Shown here piece after piece: positions 1-15,500 of a stretch of DNA of 64,000 bases. The translations under genes were made by a program, and so were the position numbers. The stretch comes from Pachyseris speciosa (Eukaryota; Cnidaria; Anthozoa; Scleractinia; Pachyseridae). How positions within the stretch are numbered: the stretch's first letter is position 1; the number at the start of each line of letters is the position of its first letter. The stretch lies in contig JAEMWC010000001.1 of the NCBI GenBank assembly GCA_016490735.1, positions 2,146,001 to 2,210,000 on the forward strand. The letters are read 5' to 3'. Below the pieces are notes generated by a model that made no database searches, was not told the origin of the DNA, and was given only the letters and a program-made list of their open reading frames with translations.

Positions 1-267
1 CCTATAACCTTGGTTTTATCTGATGTTGTTGCTTCATTTGGCCACAAGCTCGCAAAGCACAAGGCGCTGTCACATGTCAATTATCTCTCTTAGGCCAGAA
101 CTGTCGCTCGAATGGATGATCATGGAATATCTTTAAATTAAATGCTCTCTCCAAACTGTATGATAATGTGTGGGGTAATGCAGGCAACATAAAGAACAAT
201 CTTGGCACTGACAATGGAAAACATAAACATTACCTTACAATTTATTATTCTGTCATGGACTGGAGTT

Positions 268-789
268 CATCCAGCACTATTGTGGTCTTCTGGCATCCAA
301 GTTTGTAACATCAAATCTCCTTTCTCCACAGGATTTTGAGAGCCCACAACTCCCCGTATTACTGCATGAAGCAAATTTCTCATTTGCAATGTCTCATATT
401 ATTCCTATCTTCTTCACTGATGCTAAGCAGATTGTAACGATGAGTATTTTTGCTTGAGCGGAAAGTGGTGTAAACTTAAACTCTTGCCAAACCCAATCAA
501 CATAGTTATCATGAACATGTCCCTCCAACGAGCCAAGTTTCAGGAGGGAAGTTTCTTTCACTTCTTGAAAATCTCTGAGATATTGGCCTAAAATAGCATG
601 TATAAACTTGGGTTCCTCCAAGACACATGCATGAACCATGCTTGCCGTAATGCCTGCCAACGGTGTTGACCAAGATTGACCAATCAGAGGGTATACCAGG
701 AGCTGGTATATACCAGAACTGGTTAGTCTTGCAGGCTCTCCTTTCACCCCCTCCCTCCAGTCCCCGAACAATTTTCTTCCATCATTCAT
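268..789 (-). pseudogene. Unrecognised protein-like reading frame, apparently frameshifted
   Basis: A minus-strand frame is open from an ATG at 789 down to a TGA at 394 (131 codons). Its composition looks like a real protein, with mixed hydrophobic and charged helices and no low complexity. Directly past the TGA another frame continues without stops for about 40 codons to a TGA at 268-270 and keeps the same character, which suggests one coding sequence broken by a frameshift. No introns or splice sites are needed, so it may be a decayed retrocopy or a transposon gene. It lies antisense in an intron of the ARHGAP1-like gene. I do not recognise the family. It could also be a chance open frame. 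Confidence 0.3.
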
Positions 790-1444
790 CGCTTATTGTT
801 TAAAGGAACAGGCTATGCATAAGCGGACATGTCTTGTAAGCAGACACCAACAAGCGACTGTCCTGGTGATTTCTCTGCTGTTAACCCTGTATTATAACCT
901 CCTGTAAGTGCACACCTGTGCTCATCCCAAGGGTGGCTGCTTGAGGGAAGTTTGACTGTATAATAATGCTTTGTATAATAACCACATGTAGTGTAATGAC
1001 CAGGGGGAGGGGAGACTATTATTATAAATTATTTTAATTGGAATATTATTATCAATGGTAATTGATAAAGAATGTTGGTAACGACGATGGTGATGATCAT
1101 TATTAAAACTACTATAAATTCTCAGATGACCCTGTAAATTTAGTGGAATCTTATTAAGGATGCTAAAGAATCCTGTAGGTAAGGGAGTTAGTTTTCAAGC
1201 AACAAAACTGCAGTAGTGTGACATCAGTTCAGGTAATTGGGAATGAATGACTACCGAGAAATCTCTCTATAATTTTATTATTTCATAGATCATATATTTT
1301 TAATGAATTTTGCGCTATATAAGTAACAAGTTTATTTATTTATTTATTATTACATTGTAACTGCTATTTTATCCCAGACTACTCTAAATACTGATCAATA
1401 AATTTGTTTCATTTACTGATCAGAAGAAATTTTAAATCCTTTAG

Positions 1445-4400
1445 GTACCGTAAGAATATCAAGGCTCTGTATATAGTTCACCCCTCCAGTACTATTAAAC
1501 TGATATGGGCTACATTGGCTAAAGTGGCAAGGTAATTTAATAAATATTATAAACAAAGAATGCAGTTTATAAAATGATGTAATATCAGTGCTCCAGATAA
1601 GAGAGGAATGTTAGTTCAAAGAAAAGAGAAAGCTGGCTTTGTCGCCCAACATGGTGAGTGATAAAGATTTAAAAAGACTCATGCCTATTTACCCATTAAA
1701 AATCATTATTGACAACCAAACTTTCAAAGGTATCTAAAACACTGACAAGGAACTACATGAACAGTACATGTACACAGTGTTCATGCAGGGCTTGAAATAA
1801 TTTTCTAGCTGGCACTGGTCAAATTGTCCGGTCAAACCTACTTTTGCTCGGACACAACCCACTTTTGCATCGATTGTGTCTTATTGCTATAAAAGTCCCC
1901 CCTCCCCACTTCACTTGATGTTTAAATATGAAACAAGTAAATTTTCAAAGCATTCATTGTACATGAGCATCAACCTCAATGCAGGAAAAGTGGAATGCAT
2001 GGTACAGCCACAATGTGCAGCAAAATCAGTAATAATTACACACAACTATTGCTTCAATTGTACGTTCTCTATACAGTAAAAATTTTATACCTACTAAAGT
2101 TATGAAGTTGATGAAATTTACTGAGGCTTGCAATCTAGTTGATTCTCATAATAATACAAGCTAACTGATGTGCGTTTACAACAAGAAACACAGTCAAGTA
2201 GAATCCATGTCCACTGATTTTACACAATTTGAGTGTGAAATAAATAAGTGTTTCACTGCTTCACAACAATGGAAGAGTTCTTTTAGATGTCAGAGGACAT
2301 CATCTCACTGAAACCCAGTTTTGACATACCATATTTTCTTGAATAAGCGCCCTCCCCAGAATAAGTGCTCACCCCCTCGGCCAAAATAGCAAATAAGCAC
2401 CCCCATCTCCTACCTCTCAACTCAAATTCTTAGAAAAAAGGGCTACAAGGCAGACCTGTTTCCATTGTCACTTCATTTGCAATCTTTTAGGCTTCAACTA
2501 CACTGGCATCAGTGCATGTCGGAGAACTGTCTATTTTCCGTAAGTCCCTTTCAATTATTTCTATATCATTGTGCTTGCAGAGTTCTTTTAAGTGCATAAT
2601 AGTCAAAATAGGCCGACATTTTAAATAAGTGTGCGGGCGCTTATTCAAGGAAATATGGTATATCAAGAGAACACTCTGGAAAGTGTTTAGGAAAGGGAAA
2701 ATGTGCAACCACAGCCGGAAATTTTATGACTGTTACGAATCATTTATTAAAAGCTCTTGGTCTGGAAGTTAAGTATCTGTCTTTTTCCCATCTTTGTTCA
2801 CGAATGCCAATAATATTGAACCTTTAAATAGTTAACCTGAAACTCTCACTTTTTTCCTTACAGTCATAAACGGCCGGACAAATTGTCCGGCCATCTAAGG
2901 ATTTGACCGGACAAAGCCGATTTTTGACCGGACATTGTCCGTTGACTGGTCGTTATTTCAAACCCTGTCATGGAAGCTAAAGTGAGCTTAAATGGGAACT
3001 ACAATAAAACTGTGAGCTACCAGTAGACCTAGTGTATTCCAGGAGATTTTGATTTTCAGCCAGCACCTCTTTGTAGTACCTCTCAATTACAGTCATAATA
3101 TTGCACACACTTAAAAAGAGAGCTTAAAATTTCCATCACTTCAATTATTGTTTCCAGTGGACCCCTATTCAGTTCTTAAAACCACTTTTCACCCTTGTTG
3201 TATGTAGAAGTAGGTAATCTGACTGTACAGCAAAGATCCCAAATGGTCTTGTAGTTGGATAATATGATCATCATTGATTGTCTCTGTGGAATTCAGTTGA
3301 TCTGCAAATTGGGAATATGTGGACTAGTTCCCTGTCCTGTCAGTTTTGATATAATTATTTCTAGAGCCAGATTATTGGTAAGAGGTTTTAATTAGTCATT
3401 TATTTTATTTTTGTCTTTTTGTTCATTTTAGTCCCAAGTTTTCAAGGAAGCTGTTTTACATAAATCGACTGACTGATCTGGCAGAACATGTGCACCTTGA
3501 TCAGATTGACATTCCTAAGCCAGTTATGGAGTAAGTATTTTCCCATGGGCATGTTACTGACTTTCAGAGGCTACAGATAAACCTATCACACCAGACCTCT
3601 GTTAGTGTTTGAGTTCAGTGGCACTCCCCAATCCTAGATATATTGTTAACAAATTTAAAAATAAAAAGGACAATATTTCAATTTGAACTCTCTTTACGTT
3701 TTGAAGAAGCTGGACCTTAAAGAACAACTATTTTAAATTGCTAACTACCTTCAGTTGGTAGCAGAGGTTGCCTCATTTATCTTTTTCTCATTTTCCTCCT
3801 GCATTTTTATCTTGATTCTCTGTTTTAGCTTTAAAATTATCCAGGCACTCAGAGTTTACTTATTGTCAGCATTAACAGCATTAGCGTTACCTTGGCTCTC
3901 TGTCTTTGACAGTCTATAATGTTTGCCATCAGTGGGATTTACCTGGCAATTTGTCATATATATAACCTGGTCATACTGACACAGGGGTTTCAATAAATTT
4001 TGAAATAGCCGTCTGAGCTAACTAAAGCAGGTGGCAACCTGATAAATTTTTTAAATAACTTGAGTGAAAATACAGACAAAGTACATGTAGGAGGCGGAAA
4101 GAGGTAAATTCTTACAAAGTAGGCAGCAATTTTTGCCAGTTGCCAGCTTCTAATGAAACCCCTACTGACATAGGTTGAAAATGATAATTAATTTGTTGCA
4201 CAGTGTACATAATTATAACCAGTTTCACAGTCATATGCATTTACCAGTGCAGTCATTGTTAGAAACTAAAATTTTTTATTTCTTGTTCCTTCAGTCATGA
4301 TGTTGAGATCTCCAGTCAAAACAAGAGTACTGCATCCAAAGCACCATCAGTGTTTTATGCAACGCCTGCAGAAATCCCCAAAACCCAGCAGTTTGGAGTG

Positions 4401-6466
4401 TCATTATCATGGTATGAGCTGTAGCAGTTGACACTAAGGTGGTTTCAAAAGGGGAAACCTTAATTATCATGCACAAGATTCATAATTCCCTCTAACTGAC
4501 TGATTTGTTTTATTTGCTAACTGCATTTTGTTGTATCAAGTTACATTGGATAAACCTACACTTAGTTTTCAGTGCTTGGGACATAAACAGGGTATCAATT
4601 TTCGTTTGCTTCATCCTTAAATAGGAAACAGTAATTAAAAGTAAATGGTTGTATTATTTAGTGATAAAGTAAAACCTCTTCTATGATGTTACAGAAGCAG
4701 AAGTCTCAGTTGTCAAGACTTGTCAAAAGTTATTGGCTTCCATAGGAGTAAAACTGGGAAACTAAGACCTTGAAGCTTCTGATCCTCTTTGTGAATTTTG
4801 TTTTTGCAATTGTGCTTCTGTCACATCACAGTATAGCATGCTAAGTTTATCTCCCTGTTGCATCAGTTCCTAAAGTTCTATATCGGTGATGAAAACTTGG
4901 ACACAAAAATGCAGTATTTTCCTTCTCCGAAGATTGAACAGGTCTGCTAATATATTCAAACATGTGCAAAAACGTTCATACTTTGAGATTTCAATCACAA
5001 TTAATTGTACAAATAGCAAGATGCTGAACACACAATGTGTTGAATAAATTTAGAATGTAAAAACTCTTCTTGTGAATATTCTATTCATCGTCAGAATTAG
5101 TCGCAGGTTTGTGCATACTCTTTAAATAAATACGTAATAAGATTATTAAGTGTCCTGCACGGCCTTAATGGCCTTATCCCGAGTATCTTTCTACCAGATT
5201 TGTTTATCGCAGTGATGTAACCTCTTATGAACCTTGAGATTCTGAGAAAAGCTAGCTGTCCTTTGCCACATACCAATTATTGTAAAAAAATACCCTCAAT
5301 TATAGTGGTGGAGGAGACGCGACGCGAGGGGAGCGCCAAAAATTAGAGACTACAGACAAAGGGAGTTTGACCTTTCACGGCCGAGTGATTCGAGTGTAAA
5401 TCTCATATCAACAGCAAGAATGATGCCTGTTGTCACGTATCGGAAAACGTCGATTCACCTTGTGTCTTTGAAGTCTGAACAACTAATATGTTAAGACAAG
5501 TGTCTATACGAATGTTTGCAAGTTCAACAACGAGAAGAAAGCTTTTAACATGACCAAAATTTAACTCCAGATGGACTGCCGTGTTCCCGTATCCGCTCCA
5601 TTGAGATGTACATTTTGTTGAATAACTCAAGTACGGGATACCACACACCCCTGAGACTTTGACAGGTAGTTTATTTACTATTTTGCCACAATATCCCAAT
5701 TTCTGGACTTTAATTTTTGAATGATAAGCGATTATATTTTACAAATGTACTAGCGTCCTTTGAAACTGTCCAGAAAAGTTCCTTTCTTGTGTTTCAAATG
5801 ACCCTGGATTGACATATTTGTAAACAGTTTCACTCTGCTAATTAATTTTCTACTCACATTTCACCGAGACTCCATTCACATTTATGCGAAAAAATCCAAC
5901 ATCGTTCGATAAGCGTTTCCTTTCTCAAACAATTATCCATCGAAGCAAAAACAAGTGTGCTTAGTTTTTTTTTTTGAATCAATACACTATTTTTATCATC
6001 TTGCATAACGTTAAACCTCTGTGGCCTAAAGGTCATTGTTCCTGCCTGTGACGCAGCTAACCCGGGTTCGATGTCCTTTAGTGGTATATATTACGGGCTT
6101 TATTTTTTCTGTTTCTCTTTTTCTTGTTCTTTTAGAAATATTTTTTACAAGTGTTATAATTATTGTTCTCAATGGTTGAGCTGTATTTTAGAGGAATATA
6201 TGTTGATATGGGTCTAAAGAAATAGACTCCAACACAAGCTAAACACAATGTGTCCGATGTAAGAAAGACAGACTTCCCTCTATTCTTTTGTTTAGCACTA
6301 AGTTAGGGATACAATACTGTTTTTTGCAAGCCCGGGTTTAGGCTAATTGTACCCTCTTGTTTTCAATCTTAACTGCTTGTAAATTTCATTTATTTTTAAT
6401 CATTTTATCAAATTGTAAAGCGCATTTGATCATGTTCGGCATGAAAAATGCGCTATATAAGTTTCA

Positions 6467-6507
<41 letters not shown>

Positions 6508-9500
6508 GTAAGGAGTGTGGAAACTTTAACTGGTTTTTGAAAACTATTGAATCAGACATTGGGTTGATACATGAAAATAATGTATGGAAATCAGGAATTT
6601 GTTTTTTGTGTATTTAAATTTTATTGTAGAATAGACATCACCCTGTTTTATTGTATCGTATAATATTGTATAATAAAGATTGACTTGACTTGACTTAGTC
6701 CCTAAGAGAATGGTGCGCCTTTAGAGAAATTTGCGCCTGCTCATCAGTAATTTATCTGTATACATGTACCTGCTTGGTTTTATTCCTGTCCCTTTTTCAG
6801 GTAGACTATAACCCTGGTACTCCTGATCAGCAATAATATTTATTATTTTAAATGATGGCTTTGATTATATCTGTACTAGCATTAATCAAGTCTGAAGATC
6901 TCATAACTAGATAGCCAGATAAATCTAGAACTTGAACCTGAATTAGTGCCAAAAGAGAATTAAAGTATCTTGGAAACTTTAAATGGTAATGGTGAGGCCT
7001 TCTTTCTATTTTCAGGATGAGGGAAAAGAATGATGGCGAGTGCATACCACCTGTGATGTCAACATCAGTGAAGTTTTTACGAGAATCTGGTAAGGAAGGG
7101 TGACTATGTACATATTTATATTTTAGTAGTGTAAAATATTTCAAGTAGCAGTTCTATAGTCGTGGTAATAGCCATCTGGAAGATGGCTGGTCTGATCTTA
7201 AAAAGCTGTCCCTTCTCTACTGGTGAGTGTACATCAAGAATCATTGACAGTATTTAAGCGGCCGTCGCTTAGCGACGAGCCGCTTCTAGTAATACCCATT
7301 TTTTTTTTGTGGTTATTTTTCGTCGTGGTGTTTGCCGAGAGGCCCGTGCCCCTCTCGGCCAGAGGAAGAAACATTTACATAAAGTGAAGAAATAAATTAT
7401 CTAATAGCGGCGCCCGGACTTGAACTCGCGACCTCTAGATCCAAACTGCGGCCCCTTATCCGATTGCGCTAATGAGCCATCTCTTGCAATTCTTAGTGAA
7501 TTTTGTAGTAAATAAAGGCATTAAGTCGGTCACGCATCGTCTTTTTTAAAGCCTTTCAATACTCAAGGGTTACAGAGAAAATAAATGTTTTGTCAGAATT
7601 GAATTACTCCAATGTACATCCAATAGCAAAGGAATTTATTTGAAAGCGTTTATTTTGAGCAGTATTTCACAACGAGTCCGATCTTAACTAAAGCTATTTG
7701 GAAGACCGTAAATGTTTTTGAACTGAACTTGTAGATTTTGGTGGCCATAAAATACAGGGGTCAGAGTCGGAAATGGCGAAATCGTTTCAAAAAGAAATGT
7801 TTAGTCAGAATTATAGGAAATGAATTTATTTGAGCGTTCCTTTTGACCCGGTTTTGAAGATAAACAAATATTGACCGAGTTAGTGATGGTGCAATACCGG
7901 AAGTACTACCGGAAGTGAAATCAACCAACACAGCTCTTTTGCATGGCGTTGTTTGAACATACCTTAGCAGTATTGAGATATCGGTTATCATCGAGAAACT
8001 GGTCAACGGATCAAAGACGCAGATTTATACCAAATTGTTAGCTTTCTTTGAAATTGTCAAACAAGTCGAAGTGCCAGTGTTTTGTCAAGCTTCAGCTGGC
8101 CTTGGTTTCTCGCGTAGCGAATATCCATAGAATCGGTTGAGTACTTTTCTGTGTTAAATTGCAAAAAAGGTTTACAGCTTAAGCGTTGACAAAAGAAAAA
8201 AGAAAAGGAATAGAAAAAAAAAAGAGATTAAGAAAAATAAACTTCACTTTGTTGAGGCTTGAACCACCGACCCTATGCTGTCATTGCAATGCGAAAAGAG
8301 CGCACCAACCCACTAGGCCACCAAAGCCTCCTCTAAAAGTAAGGTTGAATTTTAAATCCTTTATCATTCGGAGTGACGAATTGACTGTCATGCCAACTGA
8401 AAGGTGACAAAAATTTAATTACGATCAACTTGAACTCATCCTATGCATTAATCCGGCTTGATGGTCAAAAAGGCCGCTTCTAATTCTCGCAGAATTTCTT
8501 GTACCTTTAGTTAGGATGTCCAGTAAGCTTGAATTTCATATGAAACTAGGCAACTTATTTCCAGCTGTCTGTCAGCTTTGGTTATCATTGGGAAGAACTG
8601 AATGATACTTTTGTGGTTTTGATAATTAATAACTATAACTTGTTAATAGTTTTTTACCAAGTGTGCCCCTTACCTTAAAAACAGGCACATGTGTAGAATG
8701 GTGCAATAATAACCCTTGAGGACTTGCTTATTTTAATGTACAGCTTTAGAAGTTGAGGGGATTTTCAGAAGATCTGCAAACATGAAAGATGTTAAGGATT
8801 TCTGTAGAAAGTTTAATGAAGGTAAGTTTCCAAGGCAAGTGAAGAATAGTTTGTATTAAATTGTGTTCAAAGCAATGTTGTTACAATGAGGGTATACCAT
8901 ACACATTTGCAGTGGAACATAAACAATCACATATTTATTTTTTTTTAAGTACATTTCACTGCAATTCATTCGTATGGTACTTGTTGCTGACAGACTTTTG
9001 CATTCCACAGTTTGGGTGAGGGATTTTCAATGGGTTCATGGTTGTCTGTCACAGCTGTACTCCACCAATCACTGGCTAACCTCTCCAAATTAAAGGAACA
9101 TGATTGAGCAAAACAACTTGTGCAGTGACAATTCAAAGACAAAATAATAAAGTTGTAAAATTTCATGTGTTGTATTAGAGCCAGAAGTGCTTCCAAATAA
9201 TTCAACAAGCTGGACTGCAGTTTATACCATTATTATATTGCATTACTCCATATTCATTTTTTTCCTAATAAAAGGTTTTCTTATTCTTCCATTGTTTAGT
9301 ATATTTTATTTTTTGTACAAATTTAGTAGATCAAATTGCATTGCAACACGTTCTGTTACATGGAGGCATCCAAGATATCATCACATTAATTGCACCTTTT
9401 GTGCAGTTGTGACTCCAGTAATTATGTTAATTTACCTTCCGCTCGCTGTAGCTGTTAAGAGATATCCTGGTTATTTTATCAGGTCATGCAGTAATGTTCA

Positions 9501-12500
9501 GCAACCCAGAAGACATTCACTGTGCGGCAGTCATTGTCAAGAAATTCCTGAGAGAACTTCCGGAACCTATCATGACATTCAAACTCTATGACACAATTAT
9601 TACCAGCACAAGTGAGTGTCACATTACATGCCTGTGTCTGTTCGGTTGATGGGCTCGTTTGAACACATCATCATATTTGACATCATGCATATGAAACCTA
9701 CAATCATGGGCAATCGTGCAAAACAAACGCTTTCTATCATCGTCCTTCCATAATTGAAAGAACATCTTTTTTTTTTGTTGATAGCTAAACCCCCCTCTCC
9801 ACCTTTTCAATGTTGAAATAAATACACTCCGTGTACACTGTCATATGGTTACAACATTGAAAAGGGGGAAGGAGGTCAAAATGTGAGAATTGGGATTGGA
9901 AAACTCGTGTTTATCAGCAAAAGTTTTTTTCGGTGTCTCAGCTACTTTTGTCCATGATTGTAGTATGTGTTTTGGAGTGCCAGTCCACCTTACTCCATTG
10001 TGCTACATCAGAAATAATTGAAGGGCTCAGGGCAAGAACATCCTCCCGGTTTTTGGTCGATTTTCGATGTGCTCAATAGAAACTGAGATTTGGGATGTGG
10101 ACTTCATTCCAGTTAAAAAACATTGGTCTGTATTTGTTTTGGCTGATTTCCTCTTCGTTTTCGAGAAATAACGTATGCAAAAAACCCAAGTCAGCTCATT
10201 CCCTTGCGTATTAATATTCATGCGCCTGTAGAGCACGTGAAATGATTGACGGGTGGAAAGTATTGTTTGATAGTGTGACGTAGATTATACATGTACATTT
10301 GGCGGTTAAAACGTCGATTTAAGTTTCATTGATAGGAAACTTGCGTGGCTGTGAGGTGTCGATTGCTAGCTAAATTTAATCGAAACTTGCCAGCCTGGTG
10401 GTCAAATGGACGTCATTTAAGTCTGTCGATCGGCAAGTCAGACACTTCTGAAAGAAGCCAGTGGTGTTTCTCTGTGCGTGCCAAATGCTGGAACAAATCG
10501 GCGTTTCGCAGTACAGAGTACTGAGCCAGGCGGGAGAGTCTGAAAGCAACTCTCGTCGCAGTTAAAAGCGGCCCGCAGTTGAGAGTCTTGGCCCATTTGC
10601 CAAAGGTTGCCGTGCTAGAAATTCAGAAAGGAGAGTTGTTTTTTGACTTAGGTGAAAAATATCGGATGTTTGAAGACGTGTTGCACGCGCTCGAAAGGAT
10701 GTTTTTATGCCCACAATTCAATGCGACCACAGAGGACGCTGTCTCCTTGAAAAGTTCTCACAAGGACTGGAAATGAATATTCGCTCGGCTGCGGTGGGAA
10801 AATTTTCACTTTGGAACGGGAACATTACGGAGAATTCATCTAAGAGTGGGAAATTGGCAAGATGAGCAGTCAGTCCGTTTTCAATGATCTTGGAAAACCA
10901 GTGCAAGGAAAACTTTCTTTGCCTCATGCAGCAAATATTCAAAGCACAAATGACGTGACAAGGTGACAGCGTCCTCTGTCTGGTTATGTGAACACACATG
11001 AAGATAAACATGCTGGCGTATTTTAACATATAAATCACTTTTGCATCGAGTACCTTGGTTAGTTCGCTTATATGGGGTCTTGTAAACATCAAAAAGTATT
11101 TTCACGCGAGATTAACGGCAAAAAGCATTTTCGACCCAGATAAACAGTTAAAATTATTTCTGTCCCGCCTGGCTCAGTACTCTGTACTGCAAAACGCCGA
11201 TTTGTTCCAGCATTTGGCACGCACAGAGAAACACCACTGGCTTCTTTCAGAAGTGTCTGACTTGCCAAACGACAGACTTAAATGACATCCGTTCGACCAC
11301 CAGGCTGGCGAGTTTCAATTAAATTTAGCTAGCAATCGACACCTCACAGCCACGCAAGTTTCCTATCAATGAAACTTAAATCGATGTTTTAGGCGCCAAA
11401 TGTATATTAAATATCTACGTCACACTATCAAACAATACTTTCCACCCGTCAATCATTTCACGTGCTCTACAGGTAATTCAATTCGCACATGAATATTAAT
11501 ACGCAAGGGAATGAGCTGACTTGGGTTTTTTGCATACGTTATTTCTCGAAAACGAAGAGAAAATCAGCCAAACAAATACAGACCAATGTTTTTTAACTGG
11601 AATGAAGTCCACATGCCAAATCTCAGTTTCTATTGAGCACATCGAAAATCGACCAAAAACCGGGAGGACATTCTTGCCCCGAGCCCTTGAATTATTGTAC
11701 ACAAGCTTGCAAGCAGCATAATTCATTCCAGTAAGTTGTTATACCTTCCAGCTAAACATACTCCTGGTGTCTGACGACATTGACTGGCATTTTGACAACA
11801 TCAATAATTATTATTATAGTTGTCATATGCATGTATGCAGTTACAAGCACTTGTGTACACTGAACATGGAAACTGCCTAGAGATCAGAAACAAATCTAAA
11901 CTAAACAAATTTCTGAAGGGTGCTCATCCAACTAATGTACCATATAAAGAATCTTCCTGATGCAAAAATCAATGAAAACCCTGATCATTAGAGTCGAGAG
12001 ATTCCTATTGTGTTGTTAGGAGGAGAGGTTATTGACCTGATTGGTCAAGAAAGTGATATTATGTTATGGTGATTGACAGATGGCCAATGTCAAATTGTTG
12101 GGTAGCTTCAGTTGTTGTCTGTCAGTGAACACCAGTTGTTAGGATGAAATGTTTTACTCACTCCATAAAGCATAGTACCTTTACTATTAAATAAAATAAT
12201 TACTTTGTATGTTACTTTTTTGTGCTATAAAAAGGTTAAGGCAGTCTAATCAAATGTATTTTGGTCAAAATTCTGAAATGGGCATTTCTTGATCTCTAGC
12301 AATTCCTGATGTGACTGGGAAGCTGAAAGTAGTATGGTATATTTTACACAATGAACTACCGAAGGAGAATTTTGTTCTGCTGAAATTCCTGATGGACTTC
12401 TTAAATGAGGTATGGATATGATAGACTAGTTTCTGATTTAACAATCTACAGGTAGCCCATACTCCAGTTATAATGTAGTAAGCTGTTCAGGTTGGTCGTA

Positions 12501-15500
12501 ATTCAATTTTCAGTATACTTTTCTCTCAAAGAGGCTTTTATATTGAGCATTCTTGACTGATGATGTGTGACTCCCACATTTAAGTGTTAACTTGTTATAT
12601 ATGTGACACTGAATGAGCTTTGAACTAAAGTTAGACTGTTGAAAGTCTGAGCTTTGGTTCCAATTTTTGAGCAGAAGTTAGCCCACTTCTAAAAATCAAC
12701 AACAGCAGTATTGTTAATGTTTTGGCTAAACTACATAATACAGGGCCAATTTTGTAGGGTTTTGTTTTTTCCCGGCTCTGTGGTTTGTCAGTCAACTTGA
12801 AATGCTCAATGGCTCGCCAGTCATAGCCACTGCCGAGCCAGCAAGCCACCAAGCCACTCTCTAGAATATCTACCTTATTCTTAAAGCACAAAAGTGACTG
12901 CCAGGCCAGCGGGCCACCAAGCCACTCTCTAATAATATCTACCTTGTTCTTTAATAAAGCACTAAGGTGACTACCAAGGCGGCAAACTGGTTTGCCGCCT
13001 TGGTAGGACGGGTTACCGAGCCACTCTCTGATATATCTAACTTGTTCTTAAAGCACTAAAGGCCGACTACCGAGTTCGCGAGCCACCAAGCCAGTCTCTA
13101 GTATAACTACCTCGTTCTTAAAGCAATAAAGCTACTGTTGAGCTAGCGAGCCTCTCAACCACTCTCTAGTATGCCTGACTCGTTCTTAAAGCACTAAAGT
13201 GACTGCCGGGCCGACGAGCCACCGACAAGCACTTATCCTCAAAATTTGACCCTGTATTCTGTAGTTGTTCCTGATGTTTTTTAAAATCCATTTGAACTCT
13301 GTGGTTCAGTTTCAATTTTTGAGCAAAATTTAGCCCAAGTCTCAGAAACATGGTAAAGATTTTCTTGAGATATGAACTTCAGATGGATTACAAGGATTTC
13401 ACCTTTCCCATTGTGCTCAAAACAAGACCCTGTAATCTCATTTTATTTTATAGGATGTAGGTACACAGCCTACACACTTTGCACACACAGACATAATCTC
13501 CACTGCCTTGTGTAAATACCTTTAAAGTGCACTGATCCCCAAAATATTTATTCCATTAATATAAAACTTTGCACTTATAATTTCCAAAAAACATTTTAGC
13601 CTTTATTTCCTTTTTTTTTTTTACTTCTTTTATGAGCTTTGGTACATGACCAAGTCTGTAAGGTCTTGGGTCTATTCCTGATTTGACGTCACAAACTGTT
13701 TTGCGTGCATGTTTACAAAGACAATGCATATCATTTTGTGGTGTCAAATGAGGAATAGACCCACGCCCCTAACTAGCTTGGTCATGTGACGGATGATGGC
13801 TAGATTTCATAACTTTTGCAGCCTACCGGTATAAATAGTCAAGACTTATTTTTTTCTTGAGGGGAACTTTTAATGTAACAGTCACATAACAGAGACAAAT
13901 TACATGTACAAACCAATTACAAGAGCACATTACACAAAAAAAAATTGAAGAGTGGAGCAATTTAGTAATATACTTATAGAATTTTTAGATAATTACAAAA
14001 TTGTTGCATATTTTCCAATAGATTGTCCGTCAGGGGAATAGGAGTCCATTTTGAGGTGTCTCCTGCTTTTGTCTCTATTGTAAGTCTAGATTTGACAAGA
14101 CGTTAAAAGGAGGCAAAATTTGGTGACGTTTCGTCCAATTTGGCTTGCCATATGTGATAACGCGCTAACAGGAAACAATAGTTTAATTGAAGTGCATATT
14201 TTGCACGAGATTCCGGCCTCAGACCCAGTGCAGTAATGTTCAATAGAATGTATTCGCCAATTAATGGGAGGTTGTCATGAAGTCAGTCGGTCACTCTTTT
14301 CCAAAACGTGGAAGTAACATGACATGACCAAAATAGGTGGATTAATGTCTCCGCGGAATCATAGCAAAATGTGCATTTCTCGTTTTCTTTTCTTCCTATT
14401 TTAATAGTCAAGTCAGAATGCATTTCAAACAGTTGCAAAGATTTATTTAGCGGGTTAGGTGCACTTTAATTCTCTCACATACCATATTTCCTCGAATAAT
14501 AGCCGGAGGGGATTATTGTTTTTTTCACACAAAAGGAGGTGATTATTCGAGGGAGGCAATTATTTCAAATATTGCTCACTGGAAGTGATTCCCTAAATAT
14601 TTTGTTTTTAATTAGGGTATTATCCCATTAACTCAAAAAATAATCACATCAAATAACTGAACATGGGCTTTTTAAGTGTTCCAAATTTGGTTCCTTGATT
14701 AATTTTCAATGTCAATTTTCAACGAAAGCTTGTTTGTTGCCCAAGGTGTCAATTTTTAACTTGACAGGGAGGGGATAAAAGAAAGAGAAGATGGTGAGAG
14801 GGGTGGGGGGGGGGGAGACGATTATTCGAGGGAGGCGATTATATATTTGTAAATATTTCCGTCGAAGGGGGCGATTATTCGAGGGAGGCGATTAATCGTG
14901 GGACGGCTATTATTCGAGGAAATACGATAATTATTATATGTTCCTGTGGCTCAGTGGTTACAGTGTTCGCATAATGAACCCAGTGGTTGCTAGTTCAAAT
15001 CTTTCTGATGACCGAGACTTTTTGCCTTTGAAACAAAAAAAACACCCAAGCTCTATCATGTGTTGGAAATTTGTGACACGAAAACTAAAACTAAAAAATA
15101 AATTAAAAACGGAGCCCATTCTATAGTCATTGGCTTTTGGCCATAAAAATATTTTTAGACAAGTGTCTCTTTGGTTAACCCATTGGCACCCGTGCCGGCC
15201 AAAACCGGCCGTAAAAAACTCCCATGCTTCAAAACATTGCAACTTTCTCAATCGCACGAATATTGCCTTAACTGTTAGTTGTGAGCACGAAATGGAATGC
15301 CCTTTAAATTTGGATATCCAATAAATGCAAGAAACGTAGCGATTTTTACCAAATATGGCCTTTTGAGTTTGGACAAGAACGAAACTGGCCGTTTTTAACG
15401 TCAAAGAGAAACAACAAAAATGCCCTTTTTTGCCTTCATGTTTTTTAGGGAAATCATCGTCCAAAAACCAAAATTCAACTATCATAACAAAATTCAGTCC

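Noticed and set aside
1131..1170. Possible upstream BCH exon of ARHGAP1 ending at a GTAAGG donor near 1174
   Set aside because: All three frames between the nearest acceptor and the donor contain stops or give no BCH-like peptide.
14958..15485. 175-codon minus-strand frame
   Set aside because: It crosses from a SINE tail into the TTAA-flanked element; no conserved motif and it spans an insertion border.
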